A stretch of 64,000 nucleotides of DNA from UBA6522 sp963664945 (lineage in GTDB: Bacteria > Pseudomonadota > Gammaproteobacteria > Steroidobacterales > Rariloculaceae): the NCBI GenBank assembly GCA_963664945.1, contig OY761822.1:5022001-5086000 (forward strand), in the 5' to 3' direction. The translations under genes were made by a program, and so were the position numbers. Of this stretch, positions 45,875 to 53,065 are shown piece by piece. How positions within the stretch are numbered: position 1 is the stretch's first letter; every line of letters begins with the position of its first letter. The notes beneath the pieces were generated by a model that was not told where the DNA came from, did not search any database, and saw nothing but the letters and a program-made list of their open reading frames with translations.

Positions 45875-46852
45875 CTACCTGTCTCGCAGCTTGCGGCGAA
45901 GGGCATCGACGGAGATTCCCGCGCGGATTGAGTCGCCTGTTTCGAGGGTTCCGCGCACCGCGCCGCCGCCCGTACCCCATGCCTGACCGAAGATCAGCTC
46001 CACGCTGATCGATAATTCCCCCCCGTCGCAACGATCGCCGCTGCCGCCATTGCGTGAGGATTCGTTCCCGGTCCCGCGCGGTGTGGCCCCTTCGGCCTGG
46101 CCGCCGTCGACGCTCAAGGCCGCGAGCCGTTCCCGGAATGCCCGCCAGCGCGCTCTGCCGGTCAATTGCCTACGCCGGCCGTGTGCGACATTCGTGGCGC
46201 CGCAGGCGCGCAGTTCCGCAACCAGCGCGTCCACGTTCGGATAGTGCGCCGTGAGCCTGTCCACGTCCAGGACGGGCTCCGCCAAGCCGCTCCGAACCGC
46301 CACGTCACCGAGATCGTGCATGTCCACAAAACCGTGCGCGTGCAAGTCGTCGTCCACTTCGGACCAGGCCTGGCGCACTTCCCGCAGCGTGTCGGGCCCT
46401 ACGGTGGTGAACAGCAGCAGCCCGCCGTCCCGAAGCACCCGGGCGGCTTCGCGGAATACCTCGCCGGGGTCGCACCACGGCAGGAGCAGGTTGGCGAAGA
46501 GCAGGTCGATGCCGCCGTCCCGCAGCGGCATGCGCTCGGCGTCACCGGTGAGGGCCGACACCCGATCATGGCGCCGGCACCGCCCCCCCGACCGGGAGGC
46601 CATATGCCGGGAAAGGTCCACGGCGAGGATCCGCGCATCGGGATAGAGCGCCGCCAGTTCCAGGCTCGCCTTGCCCGTGGCGGCGCCGAAATCGACGATG
46701 CGGCGGGGTTCCAGCTTGAACAGCGGCAGCCGCGCAAGCAGTCGCGCGCGCGCCTCCGAATGAACCGCATCGGCATCGTCGAAGGTGGCGCTGGCTCGCC
46801 GCAGCCTAATCAGCGCGGCGCGGCGGTCGGGCAGTCCATAAGCGGTTTGCAT
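45875..46852 (-). CDS. bioC: malonyl-ACP O-methyltransferase BioC
   Basis: This 325-residue class I methyltransferase has SAM motif IVDFGAATGKASLELAALYP, post-I DLSRHM, and DLLFANLLLPWCDPGEVFREAARVLRDGGLLLFTTVG, which matches BioC rather than other methyltransferases. LREVRQAWSEVD and VDMHDLGDVAVRSGL are also BioC-like. It methylates malonyl-ACP to start biotin synthesis on the fatty-acid machinery. A 40-residue insert rich in Gly, Ser and Asp precedes the last strand. It is 197 bases downstream of bioB with no bioF or bioH between. Confidence 0.88.
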   Translation of the reverse strand: MQTAYGLPDRRAALIRLRRASATFDDADAVHSEARARLLARLPLFKLEPRRIVDFGAATGKASLELAALYPDARILAVDLSRHMASRSGGRCRRHDRVSALTGDAERMPLRDGGIDLLFANLLLPWCDPGEVFREAARVLRDGGLLLFTTVGPDTLREVRQAWSEVDDDLHAHGFVDMHDLGDVAVRSGLAEPVLDVDRLTAHYPNVDALVAELRACGATNVAHGRRRQLTGRARWRAFRERLAALSVDGGQAEGATPRGTGNESSRNGGSGDRCDGGELSISVELIFGQAWGTGGGAVRGTLETGDSIRAGISVDALRRKLRDR

Positions 46853-47049
46853 CGTTCGGCAAACTCATTAACGGTCAGGGGCCTGTCAACGCAATCCCGG
46901 CGGGACGCGCCTTGCCAGAGGCGGGCCTGCGGCCACCGATGCGACATTATCAGGTTGACGCAGCACTAGCGGGGCTTCGCCTCAGACCGACGAGGAAGGA
47001 CAACGACTCGCCGCGTAATATTTGACTCAACTGTAAACATCAATCCGGC

Positions 47050-48069
47050 TCAAGCATTCCAGTTCGGCGGCGCCGGTTGCTCGGGTTTCAACCCGAGTTT
47101 CCTGAACAGCGTGCGGTCCGCCGCCTGCTCGGGGTTCCCGGTGGTCAGCAGCGTGTCGCCGTAGAAGATCGAGTTGGCGCCGCCGGCAAAGCACAGCGCC
47201 TGCAGCTCATCGCTGAACCCGCTGCGCCCGGCCGACAGCCGCACATGCGCCCGGGGCATGAGGATGCGCGCCGCCGCCACCGTGCGAACGAACTCGATCC
47301 CATCCAGGTCCTCGGCGTCCGCCAGCGGCGTGCCCGGGACCCGCACTAGCTGGTTGATGGGCACGCTTTCAGGTTGCGGGTCTAGGGTGGCGAGGCTGTG
47401 CAGCAAGGCGATGCGGTCTTCCCGCGCTTCCCCCATGCCCAGAATCCCCCCGCAGCAGACCCTGATGCCCGCGGTGCGCACGTGTTCCAGCGTGCGCAGC
47501 CGATCGGCGAAGGTCCGGGTGGTGATGATGTTGCCGTAGAACGCTTCGGACGTGTCCAGGTTGTGGTTGTAGTAGTCGAGCCCGGCTTCTGCCAGCGACT
47601 GAGCCTGGGATTCATCGAGCAGTCCCAGGGTGGCGCAGGTTTCCATGCCCATCTCGCCCACGGATTTGATCATGGCGGAGATTTGCTCGACCTGGGCGTC
47701 CCTGGGACCCCGGTAGGCGGCGCCCATGCAGAACCGGGTCGCGCCGGCGGCCTTGGCCCGCGCGGCCGCCCGGGTCACTTCCTCCACGCTCATCAGGTCC
47801 TCGGTGGGGACGCCGGTGTGGTGGCGAATGCTTTGCGGACAGTAGGCGCAGTCTTCCGGGCAGGCGCCGGTCTTGATGGACAACAGGGTCGATATCTGTA
47901 CCGCGTTGGGGTCGAAGTGCCGCCTGTGGACCCGCTGGGCCTCGTAGAGCAGGTCGTTGAACGGCATTTCGTACAGGGCCGTGACCTCGTCCAGGCTCCA
48001 GTCGGTCCGGAGCCCGATTTCTGCCGATAGTGCGGACATTGAGGGCTGGCTCCCCGCAAGGGTTTCCAT
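47050..48069 (-). CDS. bioB: biotin synthase BioB
   Basis: This 339-residue radical-SAM enzyme has the CxxxCxxC cluster site (CPEDCAYCPQS). The [2Fe-2S] ligands include Cys residues in RFCMGAAYRG, ETCATLGLL and IRVCCGGILGMGE. The Arg of MPRAHVRLSAGR completes the set. It converts dethiobiotin to biotin. It is divergent from comF; the two could share overlapping start regions. A sigma-70-like promoter lies within the first codons of the comF side. Confidence 0.96.
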   Translation of the reverse strand: METLAGSQPSMSALSAEIGLRTDWSLDEVTALYEMPFNDLLYEAQRVHRRHFDPNAVQISTLLSIKTGACPEDCAYCPQSIRHHTGVPTEDLMSVEEVTRAAARAKAAGATRFCMGAAYRGPRDAQVEQISAMIKSVGEMGMETCATLGLLDESQAQSLAEAGLDYYNHNLDTSEAFYGNIITTRTFADRLRTLEHVRTAGIRVCCGGILGMGEAREDRIALLHSLATLDPQPESVPINQLVRVPGTPLADAEDLDGIEFVRTVAAARILMPRAHVRLSAGRSGFSDELQALCFAGGANSIFYGDTLLTTGNPEQAADRTLFRKLGLKPEQPAPPNWNA

Positions 48070-48083
48070 GAAAGTCAGACGGG

Positions 48084-48112
48084 AGTATTGGAACGGAAAC
48101 GGAGTCTGTCAA
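48084..48112 (-). promoter_or_regulatory. likely sigma-70 promoter of bioB
   Basis: Read on the minus strand: TTGACA at 48112-48107, a 17-base spacer, then AATACT at 48089-48084. The predicted transcription start is only about 8 bases before the bioB ATG, so the leader would be very short and lacks a ribosome site. The -35 is a perfect consensus match. No BirA operator was recognised. Confidence 0.5.
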
Positions 48113-48118
48113 CTCAAG

Positions 48119-48826
48119 GTGAGCGCGACGCTCTTTCATCGTGTGCTGTCAGGCCTCCTGCCGGAGCGCTGTCAGGGCTGCGGCGGGCCGGCCGACGCGG
48201 GGTTTTGCGCGTACTGCCGCGCGCTCGTCAGCCGCGTCGGCGACGCCTGCGCGGGCTGCGGTCTGGAGCGGCCGGTGAAACAGTGTCCGCGTCCCGGTCA
48301 AGGCTGGCGCATCGTGGGCGTGACCGCGCCGTTTCGCTACGAGTCCCCATTGGACACGCATATCCATACCATGAAATTCCGGCCGTCCAGGCCAATGGGC
48401 AGGGCGCTGGGTCAATTGCTGGCCAAGGATATCGGCGAGCGCCGGTTGGCTGACATGGTGGAGGCGCTGATACCGGTGCCGCTGCACCGAAGACGGCTGC
48501 GCGAGCGCGGCTTCAATCAGGCCTTCGAGATCGCCCGGCCGGTGGCGGCGGCCACCGGACTGCCGCTGCTCGTGCACGGTATCCACAGGCGCGCCAGCAC
48601 CCAGCCGCAATCCCTGTTGGCCGCTCACGAAAGGTACCGGAACCTGCGCGGCGCGTTCCGGATTGGCCGCGGACTCGAGGGAATGAACGTCGCCATCGTC
48701 GACGACGTCATCACCACAGGGGCGACGGTCAACGCGTTGGCGGCCTCCTTGCGCGATGCCGGCGCCGAGGAGATTCATGCCTGGGCGCTGGCGCGGGTTG
48801 TGCCAAGGAGTGGATTTCGGCAGTAG
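48119..48826 (+). CDS. ComF family protein (phosphoribosyltransferase-like)
   Basis: This protein of about 235 residues has an N-terminal zinc-finger with paired Cys (CQGCGGPADAGFCAYC, CAGCGLERPVKQC) and a C-terminal PRTase domain with the PRPP-loop NVAIVDDVITTGATVNALAA. LIPVPLHRRRLRERGFNQA is also a ComF/GntX hallmark. The GTG at 48119 matches the usual N-terminus and avoids overlap with the bioB promoter. An ATG at 48068 in the same frame would overlap the bioB start on the opposite strand. The role is in competence or phosphoribosyl metabolism; it is commonly divergent from bio genes in Gammaproteobacteria. Confidence 0.87.
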   Translation: MSATLFHRVLSGLLPERCQGCGGPADAGFCAYCRALVSRVGDACAGCGLERPVKQCPRPGQGWRIVGVTAPFRYESPLDTHIHTMKFRPSRPMGRALGQLLAKDIGERRLADMVEALIPVPLHRRRLRERGFNQAFEIARPVAAATGLPLLVHGIHRRASTQPQSLLAAHERYRNLRGAFRIGRGLEGMNVAIVDDVITTGATVNALAASLRDAGAEEIHAWALARVVPRSGFRQ

Positions 48827-49010
48827 ATTGGGCGCAAGCCGGGTTCAGGGAGGGCTGGCTGCCGGAAGCAAAGGCCATGGCAGTTACCGGAGCGCAATCC
48901 AATCCGGTCCAGATGCTCCCGACGTATCCGCGCAATCGTCTCCACCACCAGCATCTCCCCCCACCCCGTCAGTCCATACAACGGGGCGAGTTGAATCGCT
49001 CTACTTGGGG

Positions 49011-49064
49011 TGGGTCAATCTTGGACGCGGACCCCCCCCCCGCCAGTGGGTCACTATTGCACGC
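49011..49064. repeat. IS21-type terminal repeats (element relic)
   Basis: Two 18-base direct repeats, TGGGTCAATCTTGGACGC at 49011 and TGGGTCACTATTGCACGC at 49047, differ at three positions. They are followed by CGATTGACA. This arrangement and wording are typical of the multiple terminal repeats at IS21-family ends. No istA or istB gene is present. A run of ten C lies between the repeats. Confidence 0.55.
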
Positions 49065-49075
49065 CGATTGACAGA

Positions 49076-50878
49076 CTACTCGGGCCGCGGCCTCCTGATG
49101 CCGAATTTCTTCATGCGGTCGGTAAACGTGGATGGCTTGAGGCCCACCAGCGCGGCGGCCCCGCGCGGACCGGAAACCCGCCAGCCGGTCGCTTTCAGTG
49201 CGGCCAGCAGGTTGTTTTTCTGTAGTTCCAGCAGTTCCCGCTCGCTCATGAGCGTTGGTTTGCCGTCCCTGTCCGGGCCGGCGGGGACGGGCGCCGAAGC
49301 GGAAGCTGGTTTCGGAATGTCGGCCATGGCCAGGTCGAGGCGCAAAACCTTGCCGAGCGAAAGGATCACGGCGCGCTCGATGACATTCTTCAGTTCGCGC
49401 ACATTGCCGGGCCAGTCGTAGTTTCTCATCAGCTCCAGGTGCTGCCGGCCGAGAGACAGCGGCCGGCGGCCGAAATCCTGGCAGATCTTCTCCAGGAAGT
49501 GGCTGGCGAGCTGCACGATGTCGTCGCCCCGGTCCCTGAGCGGCGGCACATCGATGGGAAAGACGCTGAGGCGGTAGTAGAGGTCTTCGCGAAATGTCCC
49601 GCCTTCCACGGCCTTGTCGATATCCCGATTCGTCGCGGCCACCACGCGCACGTTCACCGCGCGTGTGCGATCGCTGCCCACCTGCTCGAACTCGCCTTCC
49701 TGGAGCACGCGCAGCAGCTTTCCCTGCAGGTCAAGGGGAATCTCCCCGATCTCGTCCATGAACAGCGTGCCGCCATCGGCCAGTTGAAAGCGGCCGATGC
49801 GGTCGCGGTGCGCGCCCGTAAAGGCGCCCTTGACGTGACCGAAGAACTCGCTTTCGAACAGTTCGCTCGGGATGGACGCGCAGTTGACCTTGACCAGCGG
49901 CGCATCGCTTCGCGGGCTGCGGGCGTGCACGACATGGGCCACCAGTTCCTTGCCCGTGCCCGATTCACCCTGGATCAATACGCTCGCGGACGTCTGCGCC
50001 ACGGCCTCGACTCGCGCGAGCATTTTCTTCAGCGCCGGGCTCTCGCCGATGATGCGGCCGAAGTTCATCGAAACCTGAACTTCCTCCCGCAGGTAATCGC
50101 GTTCGCGCTCCAGTTCCTTCCGCAACCTGGCATTCTCTTCAAAGGCGGCCCGAAGGCGCCGCTCCGCCCGATTGCGCTCGGTGACGTCCTTCATGGCCAC
50201 GTGCATTCGCTGCACGCGGTCATCGGCGCCACGTTGAACGCGCGATGACACCAGCGTTTCGATGTCCTCGCCCGACTTGGCGACATAGGTGCGCGGTTCG
50301 TTATCCAGGTCGCCCCCCGCGATGATGTCGATCACCGCCTGCCGGTCCAGCCCGCTGTCGCCGGCCAGGAAATCGAGGATGTTCCTGCCCAGCACTTCAC
50401 GGCGCCGGTAGCCCATCTTGGAGAGCCAGCGGTCGCTGGCGTGAACGACGCGGCCCTCGCTGTCCACCGTATGCATCATCGCGGGCGTGCCGCGGTAGAG
50501 GTGCCGGTATTGCTCCTCGGTCCCGTTCGCCTCGCCGACTTCCGTGTAATTCACGACCGATCGGCCGATGCCGTCGGCGTTCACGTAGGCGACAACATCG
50601 GCCATGCAGTCGACCCGCTCGCCGGAGCGCGTGCAAAGGTCCACCGGCACGTTGTTCAGCCGCCCGGTCCGGCGCAGCAACGGCAGGTAGTCGTTTTCGA
50701 TGCGGCGACTCGCGGCGGGGCTGGACAGTTCACGGGCACGCAACCGGTGGATTTCATCCCGGGTGTAACCAAAGCGCTGCAGCCATTCATCGCTGGCGTC
50801 CAGCAGGAAGCCCTCGTGGTCGAGGGCCACCGACAGCACCGGGCTCATGCGGAACAATGGACGGTATTCAGTTTCCAT
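49076..50878 (-). CDS. PAS-containing sigma-54 dependent transcriptional activator
   Basis: This protein of about 600 residues has two PAS domains at about residues 8-110 and 125-235, a short coiled coil (FEENARLRKELERERDYLREE), an AAA+ domain and a Fis-type HTH. The AAA+ domain has Walker A ESGTGKELVA, the sigma-54 contact loop KGAFTGAHRDRIGRF and Walker B TLFMDEIGEIPLDLQGKLL. The HTH reads LLAALKATGWRVSGPRGAAALVGLKPSTF. ATG 50878 was preferred over TTG 50914. It probably senses a small molecule, redox or oxygen through PAS and drives the divergent gene at 51047 from a -24/-12 promoter, binding the three ACGG-N4-CCG repeats that begin only 13 bases from its own start codon. Confidence 0.92.
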   Translation of the reverse strand: METEYRPLFRMSPVLSVALDHEGFLLDASDEWLQRFGYTRDEIHRLRARELSSPAASRRIENDYLPLLRRTGRLNNVPVDLCTRSGERVDCMADVVAYVNADGIGRSVVNYTEVGEANGTEEQYRHLYRGTPAMMHTVDSEGRVVHASDRWLSKMGYRRREVLGRNILDFLAGDSGLDRQAVIDIIAGGDLDNEPRTYVAKSGEDIETLVSSRVQRGADDRVQRMHVAMKDVTERNRAERRLRAAFEENARLRKELERERDYLREEVQVSMNFGRIIGESPALKKMLARVEAVAQTSASVLIQGESGTGKELVAHVVHARSPRSDAPLVKVNCASIPSELFESEFFGHVKGAFTGAHRDRIGRFQLADGGTLFMDEIGEIPLDLQGKLLRVLQEGEFEQVGSDRTRAVNVRVVAATNRDIDKAVEGGTFREDLYYRLSVFPIDVPPLRDRGDDIVQLASHFLEKICQDFGRRPLSLGRQHLELMRNYDWPGNVRELKNVIERAVILSLGKVLRLDLAMADIPKPASASAPVPAGPDRDGKPTLMSERELLELQKNNLLAALKATGWRVSGPRGAAALVGLKPSTFTDRMKKFGIRRPRPE

Positions 50879-50890
50879 TCGCGGAACTTT

Positions 50891-50943
50891 ACGGTATTCC
50901 GTGACTCCAATCAACGGTTTTCCGATAGTTAACGGATTTCCGT
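50891..50943. promoter_or_regulatory. three operator-like ACGG-N4-CCG[T/A] repeats
   Basis: ACGGTATTCCGT (50891-50902), ACGGTTTTCCGA (50914-50925) and ACGGATTTCCGT (50932-50943) are near-palindromes with the same half-sites. They lie about 45 to 100 bases upstream of the sigma-54 promoter, the distance expected for enhancer sites of an AAA+ activator. Centres are 23 and 18 bases apart. Confidence 0.7.
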
Positions 50944-50987
50944 AACTTACGGCGTCGCCAAACCCTTGATTTTCCGTGAATCAATAG

Positions 50988-51004
50988 TTGGCACGTCTCG
51001 TGCA
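50988..51004 (+). promoter_or_regulatory. sigma-54 (-24/-12) promoter
   Basis: TTGGCACGTCTCGTGCA matches the consensus TGGCACG-N4-TTGCW at all but one of the fixed positions, with correct spacing between GG and GC. It points toward the small exported protein gene 43 bases downstream. Confidence 0.8.
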
Positions 51005-51046
51005 TTTCACTTTCCGGGTAAACAACTCAACTACGAGGAGATGATC

Positions 51047-51355
51047 ATGAACACACGACGAATACACTTGCTGGCGGCGGTGCTGGCCGTGATCGGGATT
51101 GGTCAAGATACGGCCCTGGCGCGTGAGCCGGCGCTGATCGTCGAGGACATCCGCAAGCCGATTCCGGCGATCGAGGAAGTCATTGTCAACGGCGCCGACG
51201 AGGCAGCCGAATACCGTGCGACCAAGGCCCGCTTTGAAGCCGATATGGCGGCATTCGCAAGGACCGTGCACGCACAGTACCGGGATAGCGTAAGGAACCG
51301 GCTGGAACGCTCGATTCACAGCGCGTCCCTCGATACTTCGGGCATCCGCGGATAG
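51047..51355 (+). CDS. small exported protein under sigma-54 control
   Basis: This 102-residue protein has a signal peptide (MNTRRIHLLAAVLAVIGIG...ALA) and a mature charged helical region (EAAEYRATKARFEADMAAFARTVHAQY, read in part; RNRLERSIHSAS). AGGAG lies six bases before the ATG. The mature part begins REPALIVEDIRKPIPAIEE. I do not recognise the family; it could be a periplasmic helical protein. Its likely control by the divergent PAS activator suggests a response role. The adjoining dihydroorotase gene is convergent. Confidence 0.75.
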   Translation: MNTRRIHLLAAVLAVIGIGQDTALAREPALIVEDIRKPIPAIEEVIVNGADEAAEYRATKARFEADMAAFARTVHAQYRDSVRNRLERSIHSASLDTSGIRG

Positions 51356-51426
51356 CGCTGCCGCGTCCCGACGGAGACGGAGACCGGATCGGGAGACTGT
51401 AACCGGACCGGCGGGTGAACACCTCC

Positions 51427-52773
51427 CTACCCGTCAACGAATTCCAGGTGGCGGCCACGCGGTTGACTGGCCACGCGGCCGTCCCGGAACACCACTTCTC
51501 CATTCAACATGGTCATGTGGATGCTTGAACGGAAACGTTCCCCTTCCAGTGGCGACCAACCGCACTTGTATGCCAGCCCGCCGGCGGCGACCACCTCCGG
51601 CTCATTGACGTCGACCGCCACCAGATCCGCAAAATAGCCTTCTCGTACGAATCCCCTGGCGGCGACTTCGAACAGGGTCGCCGGATTGTGTGCCGCCTTC
51701 TCTGGAATGCTGGTCAGAGGCAACTTGCCATCCAGATGGCACTCCATGAGCATCTGCAGCGAGTGCTGAACCAGCGGCAGCCCGGCCGGCGCCTCGAAAT
51801 AGGGCCGGGATTTCTCCTCGAGGGTGTGGGGTGCGTGGTCGGTGGCGATCACGTCGATGCGGCCATCGCACACGCCCTGAAGGAGTCCCTCCCTGTCGGA
51901 GCGCGTCTTGATGGCCGGATTGCACTTGATGCGCGTTCCAAGGTCCGCGTAGCGGGACTCGTCGAACCAGAGGTGATGGACGCACACTTCGGCGGTGATG
52001 CGTTTGTTCGCCAGGGGCCCGGGCTCGAAGAGTTCGAGTTCCCGTGCCGTGGTGAGGTGCAATACGTGCAACCGGGTCCCGTGGCGCCTGGCGAGACTCA
52101 CCGCAAGGGAGGATGACCGATAGCACGCCTCGGCCGATCGAATCAGCGGATGCGCGCTCATGGGCACGGATTCGCCGTATTTCGCCCTGAATCGGGCCTC
52201 ATTGGCGAGGATGGTGGGCGTATCCTCGCAGTGCGTGACCACGGGAAGCGGCGCGCCGGCGAAGATTCCTTCCAGGGTGGCCGGATCGTCCACCAGCATG
52301 TTGCCGGTGGAGGCGCCCATGAATACCTTGATCCCGCAAGCCTCCGACCGCCCGATGCGACGTATCTCCTCCAGGTTGCCGTTGGTCGCGCCGAGGTAGA
52401 ACGCGTAGTTGGTGAAGCAGCGGCCCCGGGCCCGGGCGCGCTTTTGCGCCAGCGCCCGGCGATCGGTGGTTGGCGGCGCCGTGTTGGGCATTTCCATGAC
52501 GCTGGTCACGCCGCCGCGGAGGGCCGCCCTGGACTCCGTTGCCAGCGACCCCTTGTGGGTCAGGCCCGGTTCCCGGAAATGGACCTGATCGTCGATCAGT
52601 CCGGGCAGCAGGTAACGACCGTCCAGGTCGACGACCCCGACGCCGTCCGCCGCCGCCAACGCCGGTTCGACACGGGCGATCCGCTCGCCCTCCACGAGCA
52701 CGTCGACTTCCCGAATCTCGCCTTCGTTGACCAGTCTGGCGTTGGTCAGGAGGACCCTGCCGCCACTGTCCAT
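51427..52773 (-). CDS. pyrC: dihydroorotase (PyrC-type amidohydrolase)
   Basis: This 448-residue protein has a composite amidohydrolase fold. The metal region is LIDDQVHFREPGLTHKGSLATE, the carboxylated-Lys loop IKVFMGASTG, LPVVTHCEDT and LHVLHLTTARE supply His ligands, and VIATDHAPHTLEEK supplies the catalytic Asp. The usual DxHxH is D-D-Q-V-H, a variant found in a subset of dihydroorotases. It would convert carbamoyl-aspartate to dihydroorotate. The start is ATG 52773; an upstream frame start exists. An allantoinase or other hydantoinase-like role is less likely but not excluded. Confidence 0.87.
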   Translation of the reverse strand: MDSGGRVLLTNARLVNEGEIREVDVLVEGERIARVEPALAAADGVGVVDLDGRYLLPGLIDDQVHFREPGLTHKGSLATESRAALRGGVTSVMEMPNTAPPTTDRRALAQKRARARGRCFTNYAFYLGATNGNLEEIRRIGRSEACGIKVFMGASTGNMLVDDPATLEGIFAGAPLPVVTHCEDTPTILANEARFRAKYGESVPMSAHPLIRSAEACYRSSSLAVSLARRHGTRLHVLHLTTARELELFEPGPLANKRITAEVCVHHLWFDESRYADLGTRIKCNPAIKTRSDREGLLQGVCDGRIDVIATDHAPHTLEEKSRPYFEAPAGLPLVQHSLQMLMECHLDGKLPLTSIPEKAAHNPATLFEVAARGFVREGYFADLVAVDVNEPEVVAAGGLAYKCGWSPLEGERFRSSIHMTMLNGEVVFRDGRVASQPRGRHLEFVDG

Positions 52774-53039
52774 AAGTTCCGGCCCACGCTTCCGAGCCCG
52801 CGCGGGCACTCGCCCCGCGAGAGCGGACAGTTGTAAGGTTGTTGCCGCACATCCGAACCCGCACGGACGCCCGCGCCACCGGCGCCGGAGATTGCTTCCG
52901 CTGCGGGAACCGGTTCGACGCTAAGCCATCGTCGCCGGGGTGTCAACGCCGAACGCCGGGGACTTCAGGTCCATTATTTTGTGCCTGTCCGAGAATTCCT
53001 GTACAGTCGGATGATGATGTACGTCACGCGCCGCATCGT

Positions 53040-53052
53040 CCCCCCCCCCCCC
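53040..53052. repeat. 13-C homopolymer upstream of the first subtilase gene
   Basis: A run of 13 C lies between three consecutive ATGs (53011, 53014, 53017) and the subtilase frame. With 13 C the frame from these ATGs ends at a TGA (53059-53061). With 12 or 15 C it would run into the subtilase frame without a stop. Such tracts vary in length during replication. Confidence 0.85.
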
Positions 53053-53065
53053 GATCCCTGAAGGG

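Noticed and set aside
47018..47050. BirA-like operator (CTGTAAACATCAATC) near bioB
   Set aside because: Only one half-site resembles the biotin operator, and it lies downstream of bioB, not at its promoter.
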